This document shows positions 11,925 to 23,300 of a DNA stretch of 64,000 nucleotides, piece by piece. The notes under the pieces were generated by a model. The model was not told where the DNA came from. It did no database searches and saw only the letters and a list, made by a program, of their open reading frames with translations. Source of the DNA: Craspedostauros australis (lineage: Eukaryota > Bacillariophyta > Bacillariophyceae > Mastogloiales > Achnanthaceae); the NCBI GenBank assembly GCA_026770025.1, contig JAMXDE010000003.1, positions 1,798,001 to 1,862,000 of the forward strand, written 5' to 3'. Made by a program: the position numbers and the translations under genes. Each line of letters begins with the position of its first letter. The stretch's first letter is position 1.

Positions 11925-14900
11925 ATGGCTGCACGAGCCATCGTAGGGACTTGCCAAACTGAGATGAGGCTCACGGCAAATGCGCAGATGGCCACGATGA
12001 TGCAGAACAGTGTCATGAGGGCAAGGAGTAGTCGTAAAACCACGACGCTGGTGAGCATGGCGCATGTTCAGGCAGCACTATCGACATCCCCTCTGCCTTC
12101 AGTTTCAGCACCAGCACAGGACGTGCAGCATTGTTTGTCACACGGTTCGGAGAGCTACAGGCAGCTGCACACTGACGCAATCCACGTTCGGCAGATGCGA
12201 CCATCCAGTACAGGCACACGCCAATCCCAGGACATCAACATCAACCACCACAGGCGTTTCTCCGACATATTCACACTCGCAAGCCAAACGAATGGAGAGG
12301 AAAGTCACAGCGATTGTGACCACGACCACAACGCCAGGATCAACCACAGCCATCATTGCATCCACGATGGCGGCTCTATTCATCAGGGAAGGTCTCTTTG
12401 GCAGCATCGGCGCCGCCAACACCATCACTTTCATCACCAGCGCCGACACTACTCCATCTCAGTCCCGCCATTGGTGCCGTCACCATCGTCGTCACCATCT
12501 GCGATGTCAACGATCGAAGAGCTGCAGAGAATAAGGAATGAAGTATCGCAGCGACTGATGGACACTGATACGTACCCCGTTGGATCCATGTCCATCGATG
12601 ACATTCAGGATGCAGAAGTGGCCCTTGACGTGTGGGTCTCAGACCCTCAAAGGAACACTGATGCTGCGGGACCACACAACAGCGCTGGCATGGACAGCGC
12701 AGATACAAGAGAGATCAAGGAAGAGGCAGAGAAGATGGGCTTGAAAATGTCCTTCATGATCCTGCAAAGGTTGATTGCTGAGCGAACTGCCGTTGTTGGT
12801 AACGTCGACGGCAAGGGCAACGGTGACGTCAGTAGCCGCAACAGCAGTAACGACAGTAGTCGCGACGCGTTGGATCCTGATGCCCACGATCGACTCTCCG
12901 TCGATCAACACCCCGAACATCAGAATCAGAATCAGCATGACATCTACAGCTATCATCAGCAGACCATACGGCCCTACATCATCAACCGCGTGGTGGACAA
13001 GTGGCGACGATGCTGGCGAGATGGATTGGCCGACATCAAGCCCGATCAGATGCTCGCCATGCTAGAGCGATGTGAAACGGAGGGTCACATCCAGATGGAT
13101 AATCGAACCTACACGCTGATTGTGGACGGCATGATATTGAAGGGCGATCCAATGGAAACGTCCATGGTCGCGCAATGGCTGTTGGATCGGCGCCTCCAAT
13201 TAGCGCAAAATGACGACACCAACGATGGCACGAATATGGGCGCAGGAGGTGACCAAGGCAATGTCGATGGCGACCATCTTTATCAACAATCCACCATGGT
13301 TCCAGATACAGCCTTCATCACAACAGTGATGGATGCATGGGCCAACAGCGGGCAGATTGAGGCACCTGACATGGCAGAGACATTGTTGGACTTGATGCAC
13401 AACCTCGGCGAGAGTGGGCATCTGCAGTCTCGCCCAAACGTCAAAAGCTATGCCGTATTGATGAAGGCATACTCGCTGAGCACGAATACACACCTGGAGA
13501 AGTGCTCGAAGCTGGAGGAGATTCTGTGGTCGATGGATAGTACCATCCTCGCAACAGAAATGCCCAAATCTTCGTTACTGCCCTCGCCGCCATCAATCAC
13601 CAAAACCACGGCGGTGGTGCCTGATCGCATGTGCTGCATGTACGTTATCAATGCATGGGCCAATGCCAACACGCTCGACGGTGCCCAACGATCGTGGGAG
13701 CTTCTCCAGGGCATGACTTGTGCATTCATGTCAGGCAACGATGCCATTAAGCCGCACTCATCTGACTTTGCCAGTGTCATGATGGCCTTTGCTCATCAGG
13801 GCGAACTTGAAAAAGTCGATACCATCCATAACCACCTCTACAGTTTGCACGTCGACACGCAGGACGACGACCATCATCTCGAATCCAGATGTGAGGCTGC
13901 AAGACTGCTCGCAGCCTGCAAATCTCGACAACCTCACATGGCGCAAGCTATCCTGGATGGCTGGATTGCAGAGGCTACAAATGAATGTAACGAAATCGAG
14001 ACTCCGAATAGTTACCCCATGACAAGCCACATGCGGTTTGGAGACGATTCGGTAGACTTTGGAAAGCCTTCTCCGCCCCTGCCCATGCCACCATTCATCT
14101 GCTTCGTTCATGTGATGTCCGCATGGAAAGAACAACAACGAGCTGACATGGTCGAGAATGTTCTTCGACGCATGATCGATCTTTCACAAACTGGACACGG
14201 TGATTTACTTCCGGACAACCAATGCTTCAAACAAGCCATGAAGGCATGGCACGAAACGAGAGGTCGCCAGGGTGCCGATGCCCCATCCCGATGCGAAGAT
14301 TTGCTGCGCACCGTTGAAGGCCTGTACTCCAAAACGGGCAACCCAGCCGTCAAGCCCAAACGCATCCTGTACGATTTGTGCTTCATGGCGTGGTCGCGGT
14401 CAACTCGGCATGACGCGACCATGCAGGCGCAGCGGTTGATGAATCATCTCGAAGAAAGAAACAGGAGTAGGAACGGAAAACAACACGACGACGACGACGA
14501 CGACGGGCGCGAAATCGAGAATGAATTGTCGGAAATGATCCCTACTCGCTATGGTTATACATCCCTGATGTTGGCATGGAGGAACCACAAGGACCGCAAT
14601 CAGAGGCGCGGGCACGGCCGTGGGCAATCACGCAGCCGATCTCAAGGCAGCACACAGAGCAATCGGAATGTCCTCATTGTGGAACGCCTGTTTGAAACAT
14701 TGCAGCAACGATATGCGGAAGGCGACACCTTATGCAGTCCAGACCTGTACACGTACACGGTGCTCGCTCAGACCTACGCCGAAGACGGAGACCACCAGAA
14801 GATCCGCAACCTCATCGACACCATGTGGAGGAGCACAAGACAGCCGCCAAACTCAGAAGCTACGGACACACAAAATGCCGACGACCAACGTGACGCCGAC

Positions 14901-15485
14901 GCCAAACAGGCCCGCTCGCATTCTGCCCGCCCCGATTCCAAAATCTACAACATTCTCTTGACCGCTTTGTCCAAATCAAGACACCCAGACGCACCCGCCC
15001 TCGCCGAAGATGTGATTTGCGAAATGGAAAACGAGGCGCTGACGATCAATCGGCACACCGTCAACGCCATGATCACCGTATACACGAGGAGCGACCAGCG
15101 CGGCAAGCGCGGTAGCGACGAAGATGCATTAAACGATGCTGAAAAAGCAGAAGCGTGGCTGCGGAGGTTGGGCCAAATGCAAGCGACGGGCACAACGTTG
15201 CTGTATCAAAACATCATTAATGCGTGGACAAAGAGCAACCACCCAGATGCGGCAAGACGGTCAGAGCTGATGCTGAACGAAATGCTGGAAGGCGTGCGTT
15301 CGAAGACTGTGCAGAAGCCGACGGACATGGGTGGTTACCGCAAGCTTCTGGTCGCCATATCCAAAAGCAAGATCCACAAGCGCAACAGGCAGGCAAAGGA
15401 GCTGCTGCATGCCATGGACAACCAAAGCGGTGGCAGTCCCAAGCGGGGCAAGGTGCCGTTCGATCTGCTGCCTGATCTGTCATGA
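11925..15485 (+). CDS. Large pentatricopeptide-repeat (PPR) protein
   Basis: From Met at 11925 the protein has 1186 residues. The frame is open back to 11604, but the part from 11925 (MAARAIVGTC..., then Arg/Thr/Ser-rich) looks most like an organelle-targeting N-terminus. A later start at 12504 (MSTIEELQRIRNEV) is possible. Helical-hairpin repeats of about 35 residues run through most of the protein. Typical unit openings are YTLIVDGMI, FITTVMDAWANSG, SYAVLMKAYS, CCMYVINAWANAN, YTYTVLAQTYAEDG, KIYNILLTALSKS and LLYQNIINAWTKS. PPR proteins bind organellar RNA and act in its processing, stability or translation. The repeats carry Asp/His/Ser-rich inserts, including a run of seven or eight Asp near 14487-14503. 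No DYW or SMR tail is visible. Mitochondrion or plastid cannot be decided. Confidence 0.85.
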   Translation: MAARAIVGTCQTEMRLTANAQMATMMQNSVMRARSSRKTTTLVSMAHVQAALSTSPLPSVSAPAQDVQHCLSHGSESYRQLHTDAIHVRQMRPSSTGTRQSQDININHHRRFSDIFTLASQTNGEESHSDCDHDHNARINHSHHCIHDGGSIHQGRSLWQHRRRQHHHFHHQRRHYSISVPPLVPSPSSSPSAMSTIEELQRIRNEVSQRLMDTDTYPVGSMSIDDIQDAEVALDVWVSDPQRNTDAAGPHNSAGMDSADTREIKEEAEKMGLKMSFMILQRLIAERTAVVGNVDGKGNGDVSSRNSSNDSSRDALDPDAHDRLSVDQHPEHQNQNQHDIYSYHQQTIRPYIINRVVDKWRRCWRDGLADIKPDQMLAMLERCETEGHIQMDNRTYTLIVDGMILKGDPMETSMVAQWLLDRRLQLAQNDDTNDGTNMGAGGDQGNVDGDHLYQQSTMVPDTAFITTVMDAWANSGQIEAPDMAETLLDLMHNLGESGHLQSRPNVKSYAVLMKAYSLSTNTHLEKCSKLEEILWSMDSTILATEMPKSSLLPSPPSITKTTAVVPDRMCCMYVINAWANANTLDGAQRSWELLQGMTCAFMSGNDAIKPHSSDFASVMMAFAHQGELEKVDTIHNHLYSLHVDTQDDDHHLESRCEAARLLAACKSRQPHMAQAILDGWIAEATNECNEIETPNSYPMTSHMRFGDDSVDFGKPSPPLPMPPFICFVHVMSAWKEQQRADMVENVLRRMIDLSQTGHGDLLPDNQCFKQAMKAWHETRGRQGADAPSRCEDLLRTVEGLYSKTGNPAVKPKRILYDLCFMAWSRSTRHDATMQAQRLMNHLEERNRSRNGKQHDDDDDDGREIENELSEMIPTRYGYTSLMLAWRNHKDRNQRRGHGRGQSRSRSQGSTQSNRNVLIVERLFETLQQRYAEGDTLCSPDLYTYTVLAQTYAEDGDHQKIRNLIDTMWRSTRQPPNSEATDTQNADDQRDADAKQARSHSARPDSKIYNILLTALSKSRHPDAPALAEDVICEMENEALTINRHTVNAMITVYTRSDQRGKRGSDEDALNDAEKAEAWLRRLGQMQATGTTLLYQNIINAWTKSNHPDAARRSELMLNEMLEGVRSKTVQKPTDMGGYRKLLVAISKSKIHKRNRQAKELLHAMDNQSGGSPKRGKVPFDLLPDLS

Positions 15486-16363
15486 AGTACTTCATGAGTA
15501 TTAACGTGAGTGGTTGCGACTATACTATTTCTCTCTCTCACTCACTCTCTAGAAAAAGAAAGAGATAGGTGCAATGGTAGCTCTGTAGCATCCTGGAAGG
15601 TAGGTATTCTGCGCATGGTAGAGTCCTTGTACCAATAGAGTGGTAGACATCGTGCGGAGCTGGGGAGCCGATGAGAAAGATACCAATTGATTCAATCGAC
15701 TTCAGGTATCCAAAGGTATCCGCCAGTTCAAGTTCGAACGTTACAAGTGCGTTAATGGACGACACCTTGGTTCGGTGACGTTACTCAAACTTTGTGCCAT
15801 CCACGTTCTCCGACACGACACCATCCCAATGCGCGTACTTGTACAAATACGTACTTCGGCACATCCCACCAACAACGATTGACAGCCATCCTGTTCTGTC
15901 AGTCGTCACCCATCGTGTCAACCGTTCACCAACACGGACTGCTTTCTCGCTCACTGATCAGGTTCAACGCACAGTCGTACTACGAGTGGATACGCCAACG
16001 CATCGCAATCGTAAGTACGGTATCGGCATGTGGCCAAGAGTGGCTCAGCTATTCGGCTTGAACAACAATACTCCATTCCGCCCTGATTCGTCCCTCTGGT
16101 TGTCGTGAGTGAAGAGGAGATCTCGATCGGTGTGGTCGTTGGTCCTGTGGCAGTTGCACCCGCGTTGTTATCAATGTCGGTGTCACTGTCACTGTCGCTG
16201 TTGTCATCCTCTCCTTTTGTACGACTCATAGCCCTCGTATCCCACTCACCTCTCCATCACCCAACCCAACATCGCTCAACAACTGCCCAACAATTGCCAC
16301 CATCATTCACTCGCCCACACATCACAGCATCATCCAATCAACACCGTTTCAACATTCGCCATC
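15486..16363. other. Intergenic region
   Basis: It contains the 3' flank of the PPR gene with a CT-rich microsatellite (about 15531-15550) and the upstream region of the repeat protein. No gene seen. Confidence 0.6.
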
Positions 16364-17437
16364 ATGAAATTCACAACAGCATTCGGTCTTTTGGTTGCAT
16401 TGAGCAACTCCATCGGCTCCTCAGCCTTCGTGGTCACCAACAACGGCAGACAGGTCTCCTCCACCCAGCGCAATACCTTGGTCACTGGTCCTGATGGAAA
16501 GGCCGCAGCATCCGCCGAGGAGGATCTCATGCTGACCATGCGGATCATTCTCGATCACGAGCAGCGATCCACCACTGTCTCGAAGGAGCAGTTCATCAGC
16601 CAGATGGAGGACCAGAACAGCGAGGATTCGGCTAACGAGATCGACATCTCCATTCCATACGACGCCGCCGCCAAGTTGGCCTACGAAGCCAGCGACAAAT
16701 CCATGGGATACGATGATTTCAAGGCAAAGTACGAGGCCGACGCTGTCGAATTGGTGATTTCCAAGCAACCGGTCGACATCTCCATTCCGTACGATGCCGC
16801 CGCTAAACTTGCATACGCCGCATCCGACAAGTCCATGGCATACCCAGCATTCAAGAAGCAGTACGAAGCCGATGCTGTCGCTCTCGTGGTCTCCAAGCAA
16901 CCGATTGATATTTCCATTCCATATGATGCCGCCGCCAAGCTCGCCTACGCCGCATCCGACAAGTCCATGGCATACCCAGCATTCAAGAAGCAATTCGAGG
17001 CTGATGCCGTTGAGTTGGTGATTTCCAAGCAGCCGGTCGACATCTCCATTCCATACGATGCCGCCGCCAAGCTCGCCTACGCCGCATCCGACAAGTCCAT
17101 GGCGTACCCAGCCTTCAAGAAGCAGTACGAAGCTGATGCCGTTGAGTTGGTGGTTTCCAAACAACCGGTCGACATCTCCATTCCATACGACGCCGCCGCC
17201 AAGCTCGCCTACGCCGCATCTGATAAGTCCATGGCGTACCCAGCATTCAAGAAGCAGTATGAAGCCGATGCTGTCGCCCTCGTGGTCTCCAAGCAGCCAG
17301 TTGATATCTCCATTCCATACGACGCCGCCGCCAAGCTCGCCTACGCCGCATCTGATAAGTCCATGGCGTACCCAGCCTTCAAAAAGCAGTACGAGGCCGA
17401 TGCGGTCGCTTCGGTGATCGCCAAGAAGGGCGAATAA
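16364..17437 (+). CDS. Plastid-targeted protein of six 44-residue repeats
   Basis: A 357-residue protein. Residues 1-21 form a signal peptide ending in SSA, followed by Phe22 (SSAF-VVTNN), the complex-plastid cleavage motif; residues 23-50 are a Ser/Thr/Arg/Gln transit-like segment. Residues 94-357 are exactly six 44-residue units. Each starts DISIPYDAAAKLAY and contains SDKSMAYPAFKKQYEADAV then a Val/Ile-rich VxSKQP(V/I) end. Unit 1 is the most divergent (GYDDFKAKYEADAVEL), and the last ends in AKKGE instead of SKQPV. The units look helical with a short Pro turn, not low-complexity. I know no named family. Inference: a multivalent or scaffold protein of the plastid. Stop-free frames on the antisense strand across the repeat are a by-product of its composition. 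Confidence 0.9.
   Translation: MKFTTAFGLLVALSNSIGSSAFVVTNNGRQVSSTQRNTLVTGPDGKAAASAEEDLMLTMRIILDHEQRSTTVSKEQFISQMEDQNSEDSANEIDISIPYDAAAKLAYEASDKSMGYDDFKAKYEADAVELVISKQPVDISIPYDAAAKLAYAASDKSMAYPAFKKQYEADAVALVVSKQPIDISIPYDAAAKLAYAASDKSMAYPAFKKQFEADAVELVISKQPVDISIPYDAAAKLAYAASDKSMAYPAFKKQYEADAVELVVSKQPVDISIPYDAAAKLAYAASDKSMAYPAFKKQYEADAVALVVSKQPVDISIPYDAAAKLAYAASDKSMAYPAFKKQYEADAVASVIAKKGE
16643..17434 (+). repeat. Six tandem 132-bp coding repeats
   Basis: These encode residues 94-357 of the plastid repeat protein. Inner units are near-identical in protein and differ mostly at third codon positions, so selection on the protein is likely and recombination between units is possible. Confidence 0.9.
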
Positions 17438-18315
17438 ACCTGTTGCAATACCACAAGGAGATGCATGCAGTCGCACAAACCATGGCACACACGTGGTGTC
17501 GGCCATCAGACGTGCTGTGCAGACACGGGAGCAGAGAGAAGAAGATACAGTACGTACTCGTACGTATGATACGATGGAATAAAACTCCCTGATCTTGCAT
17601 GACGTAATATCTCCTAAGCAATATCTGGGAGCAGCTACCTCCGACCATCCCTTGCAAGAGTGCAATCTCGTAGAATACTCGTTGAAGATGCTCTTCCAAA
17701 CGCTGCAATGCACGTATGGTGCACATGGGAGGACCTATCTGAAAAAGAGCGCTGCTTCGATTGCGACAAGAGAATGAGACTGTTCTTGAACATGTCGGTC
17801 GTGGTGCTGCGGTCCCGATGATGTCCAGTGCGTCGCTCGTCTTTCAACACAGCCGTACCAGTACCCGCATGATTCTGCTCAACACATGAGAGACATTCAA
17901 AGAGCAGAGTCCGTGCATCGATGTACATAATGTTAGGTAGGAGCATGGTGCACATTCCTTTCATTTGTCTTCTGAAGCTGCACATCGATCTGTCTTCGAT
18001 TCTCCAGAAGATATCATATCCATGACTAAATCACCAGACCATGTCTGGCCGATGTCCGTCGTTCGACATCCAACCAACCATCCCACAAAACAGAACTCCA
18101 ATCGACAAAAGCGAGCAACAACCAACCCGAACAGTCGTGATGTGGGACGTGCGCGGATGTACGGATCTGTCGCGGTTGCAATCATCACCTTCACCTCCTG
18201 AGGTGGAATCTTGGAGTGTTCCACAAATCGGCATCAACACCAAGCGTTCGCGGCCATCATCAGGAATACTCTCTCTGGAGGAAATACTAACCTTCACCGA
18301 CAGCGGCAGATTAGC
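17438..18315. other. Intergenic region
   Basis: No gene seen. It contains a dense GTAC-rich stretch (about 17548-17572) with the TACTCGTA motif that recurs in this window. The frame of the next gene is open upstream of its chosen start, but that part is not conserved-looking. Confidence 0.55.
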
Positions 18316-19869
18316 ATGGGAAAGAAATCGAAGCGCATCCGGTCTGGCAACGACGCGCAGTCGCGTCCAGCACCCGGGCAGCTGAAGACGGAGGAAGAAA
18401 CGAAGGACAGTCTGCGTTTCGAGGATCCCTTCGTGGACGAAGTCGAAGAGGAGGATTGCATGGATGACGATGCCGACGACGAGGACGCTGGCGGCGACGA
18501 CGACGAAGATGCCGGTCAGACGGAGTACATCCAATCCTGGCATCCGTTGATGGGCAACACCGATGGTGACGAAACGCCAGAGCTGGAAATGGACCCCACG
18601 GCCTACAAAATGCATCATTCGCTGACGCCCGATTGGCCGTCACTTTCGTTTGACTTTCTGCGCGATGATTACGGCGAATCGCGACAACGATTCCCGCACA
18701 CGCTATGGGCGGCTGTGGGGACGCAGGCCAACACGCCAGAACAGAACCAGCTGACGATTATGCAACTGAGCGATCTGTCCAAGATCCCGCAGAGCGAGGA
18801 GGAGGACATACTGGGTGACGAATACGACAAGCCTGGCAAGGACGGCGACGATGACAGCTCCGATGAAGAGGAAGACGTGGATCTTGATCCAGTCGTGGAG
18901 CATTACCATCTTGAGCATTACGGCGGTGTCAACCGAGTGCGCTGCATGCCGCAGCGATCTCACATCGTCGCAACGTGGTCCGATGCCAGCAAGGTCAATG
19001 TGTACAACGTCAAGTCAATTCTATCGCGTTTTTCTTCGTCGACGGCAGCAGCCGGTGGCAGAAAAGCTGCATCTACGATGGATGATGACGATGTTGACGA
19101 TGATGGCAACGCCAACAGCAACAACAGCAAGCGACCGTTCTTCACCCACGACGCAACTTCGGAGGGATACGCCATGGACTGGTCATCGACACAGGAAGGA
19201 TCCTTGGTCACCGGCAACTGCCATGGCACAATCAGCCTGTGGAAGCCTGATGGCGATGGCATGACCTCGTTCCAAGTCACTGACACATACACCGCCCAGG
19301 TGAATGGAAAGAACGCATCGGTCGAAGACCTGCAATGGAGCCCAACCGAAACTACGGTCTTTGCCGCCGCAACCTGCGACGGCACGATCCAAGTATACGA
19401 CACCCGAGCACCCGACCGTCCCATGCTCAGCCCCAAAATCCACGATTGCGACGTAAATGTCATGAGTTGGAATCGGTTGGTCTCCAACCTCCTCGCCACC
19501 GGTTCGGACGACGGCACATTAAGCGTGTGGGATTTGCGCACCTTCGGCAAAGCCGACAAGGCCACACCTCTCGCGCGATTCACTGCGCACAAGACACCCA
19601 TCACATCCGTCGAATGGCATCCCACCGACGAAAGCATGCTGGGCGTCACCGACGATGTCGGTGCCTACGTCTACGATCTCAGCGTCGAAGAGGACGCGAT
19701 GGCGCCTGCCAGCAAGAACGTCGCTGTGGCCGACATCCCACCGCAATTACTCTTCTGTCACGCCGGATCTAGGTTGTTCAAGGAACTGCACTGGCATCCG
19801 CAGATATCGAGCTGCATGATGACCACGGCGCTGACAGGTTTCTCAGTCTTCATTCCATCCAATTTGTAA
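18316..19869 (+). CDS. GRWD1/Rrb1-type glutamate-rich WD40 protein
   Basis: A 517-residue protein starting at MGKKSKRIRSG. The frame extends to 18211, but this Met follows the non-conserved part and begins a basic, nuclear-type N-terminus. An acidic stretch (about 40-70) is followed by YKMHHSLTPDWPSLSFDFLRDDYG, the histone-binding-like (CAF1C_H4-bd) segment. A second acidic insert comes next, then WD40 repeats. Diagnostic family matches are HYGGVNRVR, EGYAMDWS, VEDLQWSPTETTVFAA, HDCDVNVMSW, GSDDGTLSVWDLR, ITSVEWHPTDE and the end KELHWHPQISS...TALTGFSVF. These align from memory with human GRWD1 and yeast Rrb1, the nucleolar chaperone for ribosomal protein L3 in 60S assembly. Asp-rich inserts between blades (for example about residues 254-272) are longer than in animals. 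Confidence 0.93.
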   Translation: MGKKSKRIRSGNDAQSRPAPGQLKTEEETKDSLRFEDPFVDEVEEEDCMDDDADDEDAGGDDDEDAGQTEYIQSWHPLMGNTDGDETPELEMDPTAYKMHHSLTPDWPSLSFDFLRDDYGESRQRFPHTLWAAVGTQANTPEQNQLTIMQLSDLSKIPQSEEEDILGDEYDKPGKDGDDDSSDEEEDVDLDPVVEHYHLEHYGGVNRVRCMPQRSHIVATWSDASKVNVYNVKSILSRFSSSTAAAGGRKAASTMDDDDVDDDGNANSNNSKRPFFTHDATSEGYAMDWSSTQEGSLVTGNCHGTISLWKPDGDGMTSFQVTDTYTAQVNGKNASVEDLQWSPTETTVFAAATCDGTIQVYDTRAPDRPMLSPKIHDCDVNVMSWNRLVSNLLATGSDDGTLSVWDLRTFGKADKATPLARFTAHKTPITSVEWHPTDESMLGVTDDVGAYVYDLSVEEDAMAPASKNVAVADIPPQLLFCHAGSRLFKELHWHPQISSCMMTTALTGFSVFIPSNL

Positions 19870-20302
19870 GCTGGATAGGTGAATGAATGGACGCATGAAT
19901 GTCGCATTAATGACGCATTCATGGGCACATAGATGCAGGAGTGAATGATTACGAAACTCTGCGGATCAGACTTTAGCAGCGCATTATTTACGACTATATC
20001 TATACTCGATTCTGCCATCAAGCAGTATTGTATCAAGTGGATGCGGAGCTGTTCTACTCCATACACTTCACAGTCATCACAGTGCAGCAGTATTCCACAG
20101 GAAAGCCAACACGTATGGTGCAGCTCCAAACAAATTGAACAAGCCTTTGAACGATCAAGCCTGAGCCATGCGATTATACATGACTGTGTCCTGTCGTGAG
20201 AGTCCTTCCAATGTACAGAAACTAATTCTATCTTACTCGCGCTGCATACCCTTATTCCCGCTGGACAACAGAGGAAGTCCCCGTGTCTCGAAAATTACGC
20301 GA
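19870..20302. other. Convergent intergenic region
   Basis: This is the shared 3' flank of the plus-strand GRWD1 gene and the minus-strand 1503-residue gene. It begins with short direct repeats of GAATGA/GCATGAATG type (about 19880-19950). No gene seen. Confidence 0.6.
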
Positions 20303-23300
20303 TCAATCGCTGTCATCTGGAATGATGTACTCCTCATAATCGCTGTCATCTTCGTATCTGTACATGTCTTCATCCACGTCCATCCTGCTGCTGCTGCGAT
20401 CTTCATCGCTGTAGTCTTCGTCGTCGCTGTCTCCGTCGCTGTCTTCATCATTCATGCGAAATCCTTCCAACACGTTGTCAATGAGCTCCCATTGAATCTC
20501 TTGCTGGGTCTGTTCACACAATTGCAAATGATAGATGATGCCGAACAGATCCTTCAGCGTCAGATCTTGGTCCTGTGTTGTGAAGTACCAATCTTGCACA
20601 ATCTCGAACATGTCCTGCATTAGCTCCACCTCTTTTTCGCGCCCGTGGCGGCCATAGTACCCCATACCGTTACGGAGCTTGCGTCCCAAATCCATTCGCC
20701 GAGCCTCCTCTTCCGGGTCGAATGCCATGAACTCCGACATGTCAGGTCCCAACGTGGAGACGAAGGTGTCAGCACCGAAGGTTCCCACGGATTCTTGTTT
20801 GGAGTACACGGAATAATCATCGCCGTCGTCACCGTTGTGGTTGCGACTGCCATAATCCTCATCAGCATCATCATCATCTTCCTCCTCCGTATCGAAACTC
20901 GCGCTCAGCGACGAGTACTTGGAGTGCATGGTCTTGTTCAGAGTGTGCATCATTTTGTGGAGATGCTGCGATCTGTACTCCAGGGTCCCTTCGCTCGACA
21001 TAGGAGTCGCCGTTGTTTCATCGCTGACGGTGGCATTCTCCAACGTCATTGCCACCATGTCATCGATGGGATCAACAATTCTGCTGTTAACCTCCACGAC
21101 GTTCGGCATGACGATGTCGTTGATGAGATCCCAGTTGACGACAGCGGTGTTGACGGATTCCACGAGCTGCAGGTGCTCCCGGATGCACCGAGTGTCCTGT
21201 CGGGACAACCCGTAGTGGTTCTCAAACTTCTTCGCCGATTCGTCGTCTTCGTCTCCCAACAAGGCCGCGGTGACACCCCATCGCACCAAGAGCCGACGTT
21301 GTGAATCAGGCAACATCGCATTGTGGTTGAACTGTGCCAGATCGTCCAAATTTTGCACAACTTGCATGTGCCGAATGAGATAGGCGATATCGACAGGAGC
21401 CTGTGCCATGTCCGTCGTTGCGGATGTCACGTCGTCCATGCTGATGAGGCTGATGTTTGCGCTGTGAGCAGCGATGCTCGCATCCGTGGCAACCTGAGCA
21501 TTCACGTGCGTGGAATGCCTTTGCAAGCCTTCCAACGTGGCAGCTGCCGCAGCCTTGGTTTCGGTTGCCTTCTCCAGCTTGGGCGTGAGCCGATGTTGCA
21601 ATCTTGGGACGCTCTGCGATTTGCAACCGTCATCGTTGATTACTCTGCGGCGATGCGTCGACGTGACGGATGCCTGGTCATCGGCGATGGTGGGTGGCAG
21701 CTGAGGGCGTTGCGGCAATCTGGGTGGTGATTGTGGGAGCCTGACCTTTGGCTTCTTCTGTAAACCAGGGCTGTGTGATCTGCACATCGGCGGGCGTTGC
21801 AATCCGATGCTGGCCTGCCGTGTCGGTCGGTAGGATTGCGAAGGTTGGCGCGGTCGTGGCTGGATTGCGGTTCTGCGATTGGTCCTGTGGAAGTCCTGTG
21901 CCAGCGCCTTCAATTTTCGCGTGGATCCCATCCTGGGAGTTCGTTGGGATGGCGTTGGCGTTTGGTTCGGACTCGTTTTGGGCGCCTTGGCAGGTGTGAG
22001 CGTGCTGCCATCGACCTTGTTGGCTTCGTCGGACATGGCGTTGCTGTGGCTCTCCAGTTCCGAAGATGAAGTCGATGCGCGCCTGGCCTTGGCACTGATC
22101 TTCTTCGGCTTCTTTCGGTTGCTGATCAACTGTCTGGTTTTCAGCGCGCTCCTCAGGCTGTCCTTCGTGTTTCGGCTTGGCGACTCCTGGACCACCGAGT
22201 CCGCGGTCGCTTGTGCCATTGGTGGCGGTGGCGGTGCACTGACTTTGACAGGTGCGACCGCAGTGGTAGGGGCATTGGCGCCACTCGCAGCAGGAGTCTT
22301 TGATGATGCTCTGGGCGTCGGCGGCGAAGCTGGGGGCGGCAGGGACGCACCTGAAGACGGCAGCGAAAATCTTTCTTTCGGCGGCGAACCAGGTGTCCAA
22401 TGTTTGTGCATGGATGTGCTGGGTAGCCCCGGCTTCCATTTCCTGCGATGCGACGACACCGAGTGCGCGCTGGGCGAATCGAACGGTGTGGACAGATCGA
22501 GAGATGGCTTGCGCACGAGCGGTGATGCCGTGGCGGGTGGCGCGGAGGATGGCTGTTCAGATGTGCTCGGTGCCGATTCTTTCTTCTGCGAGGTTGGTTT
22601 AGTCTTCTTTTTCTTTTTGACTTTGCGCACCACCTTCTTGATGACCTTGCGAACGACACGTTTTCCATCTGGTGCCACCGTGGTCGTCGTGATCGTGGTG
22701 ACGTCGTTGCCGTCCTTGTCCGTCGTGGTTGTCGAGACAGGTGGTTCGGGAGCCAGTGTCGGCACTTTGGGACGCCTCCCCCTCTTTTCTGTTTTGCTGG
22801 ATTTCTTGTTCTTTTTGTGAGAGCTTGTCTTCGACCGCTTGGAGCTCGATTTGGGCTCTGACTTCGTTTGTGCTTCTACCTTTTCATCTTGCTGCCGATG
22901 TTCCTGTTGCTGTTTTGTGCTGGTGTCGTTGTTGCCGTCGTTCTCGTTGCCATCATCGTTGCCACTGTTCTGAGGAGCTGTATCATCTTTCGGACTGTGG
23001 CCATCGCTGCGAGGATTCTTGCGATTGTCATCATCTACGGCGATGACCAGTGACGTTGCGAGACGCTGTTGCGAATTGTGATCAGGCACATGTTTGCGGG
23101 TTCCCACTTTGATCTCGGGCGATTGCATGGGCGAGAGCGGAGCAGGCATGGTGAAGGAATGCGACATTCCCTTGGGCATGCGTCGTGGGTGGTTGTTCCC
23201 AATGATGTGCGGGATGGGAGCGTTGGCAGCGCCTTTGCCTTTGCCATCGCTGTTGTTATTGTCGTCGTTGCTTTGGGAATCTTTGCCGACGATTCCCCAA

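Noticed and set aside
16421..17713. 430-codon minus-strand open frame over the 44-residue repeats
   Set aside because: It mirrors the tandem repeat, so a single stop-free unit gives a long frame. The plus strand has a signal peptide and clean repeat boundaries.
21879..22820. 313-codon plus-strand open frame
   Set aside because: Shadow of the 1503-residue minus-strand gene, with composition typical of antisense Ser/Pro-rich coding sequence.
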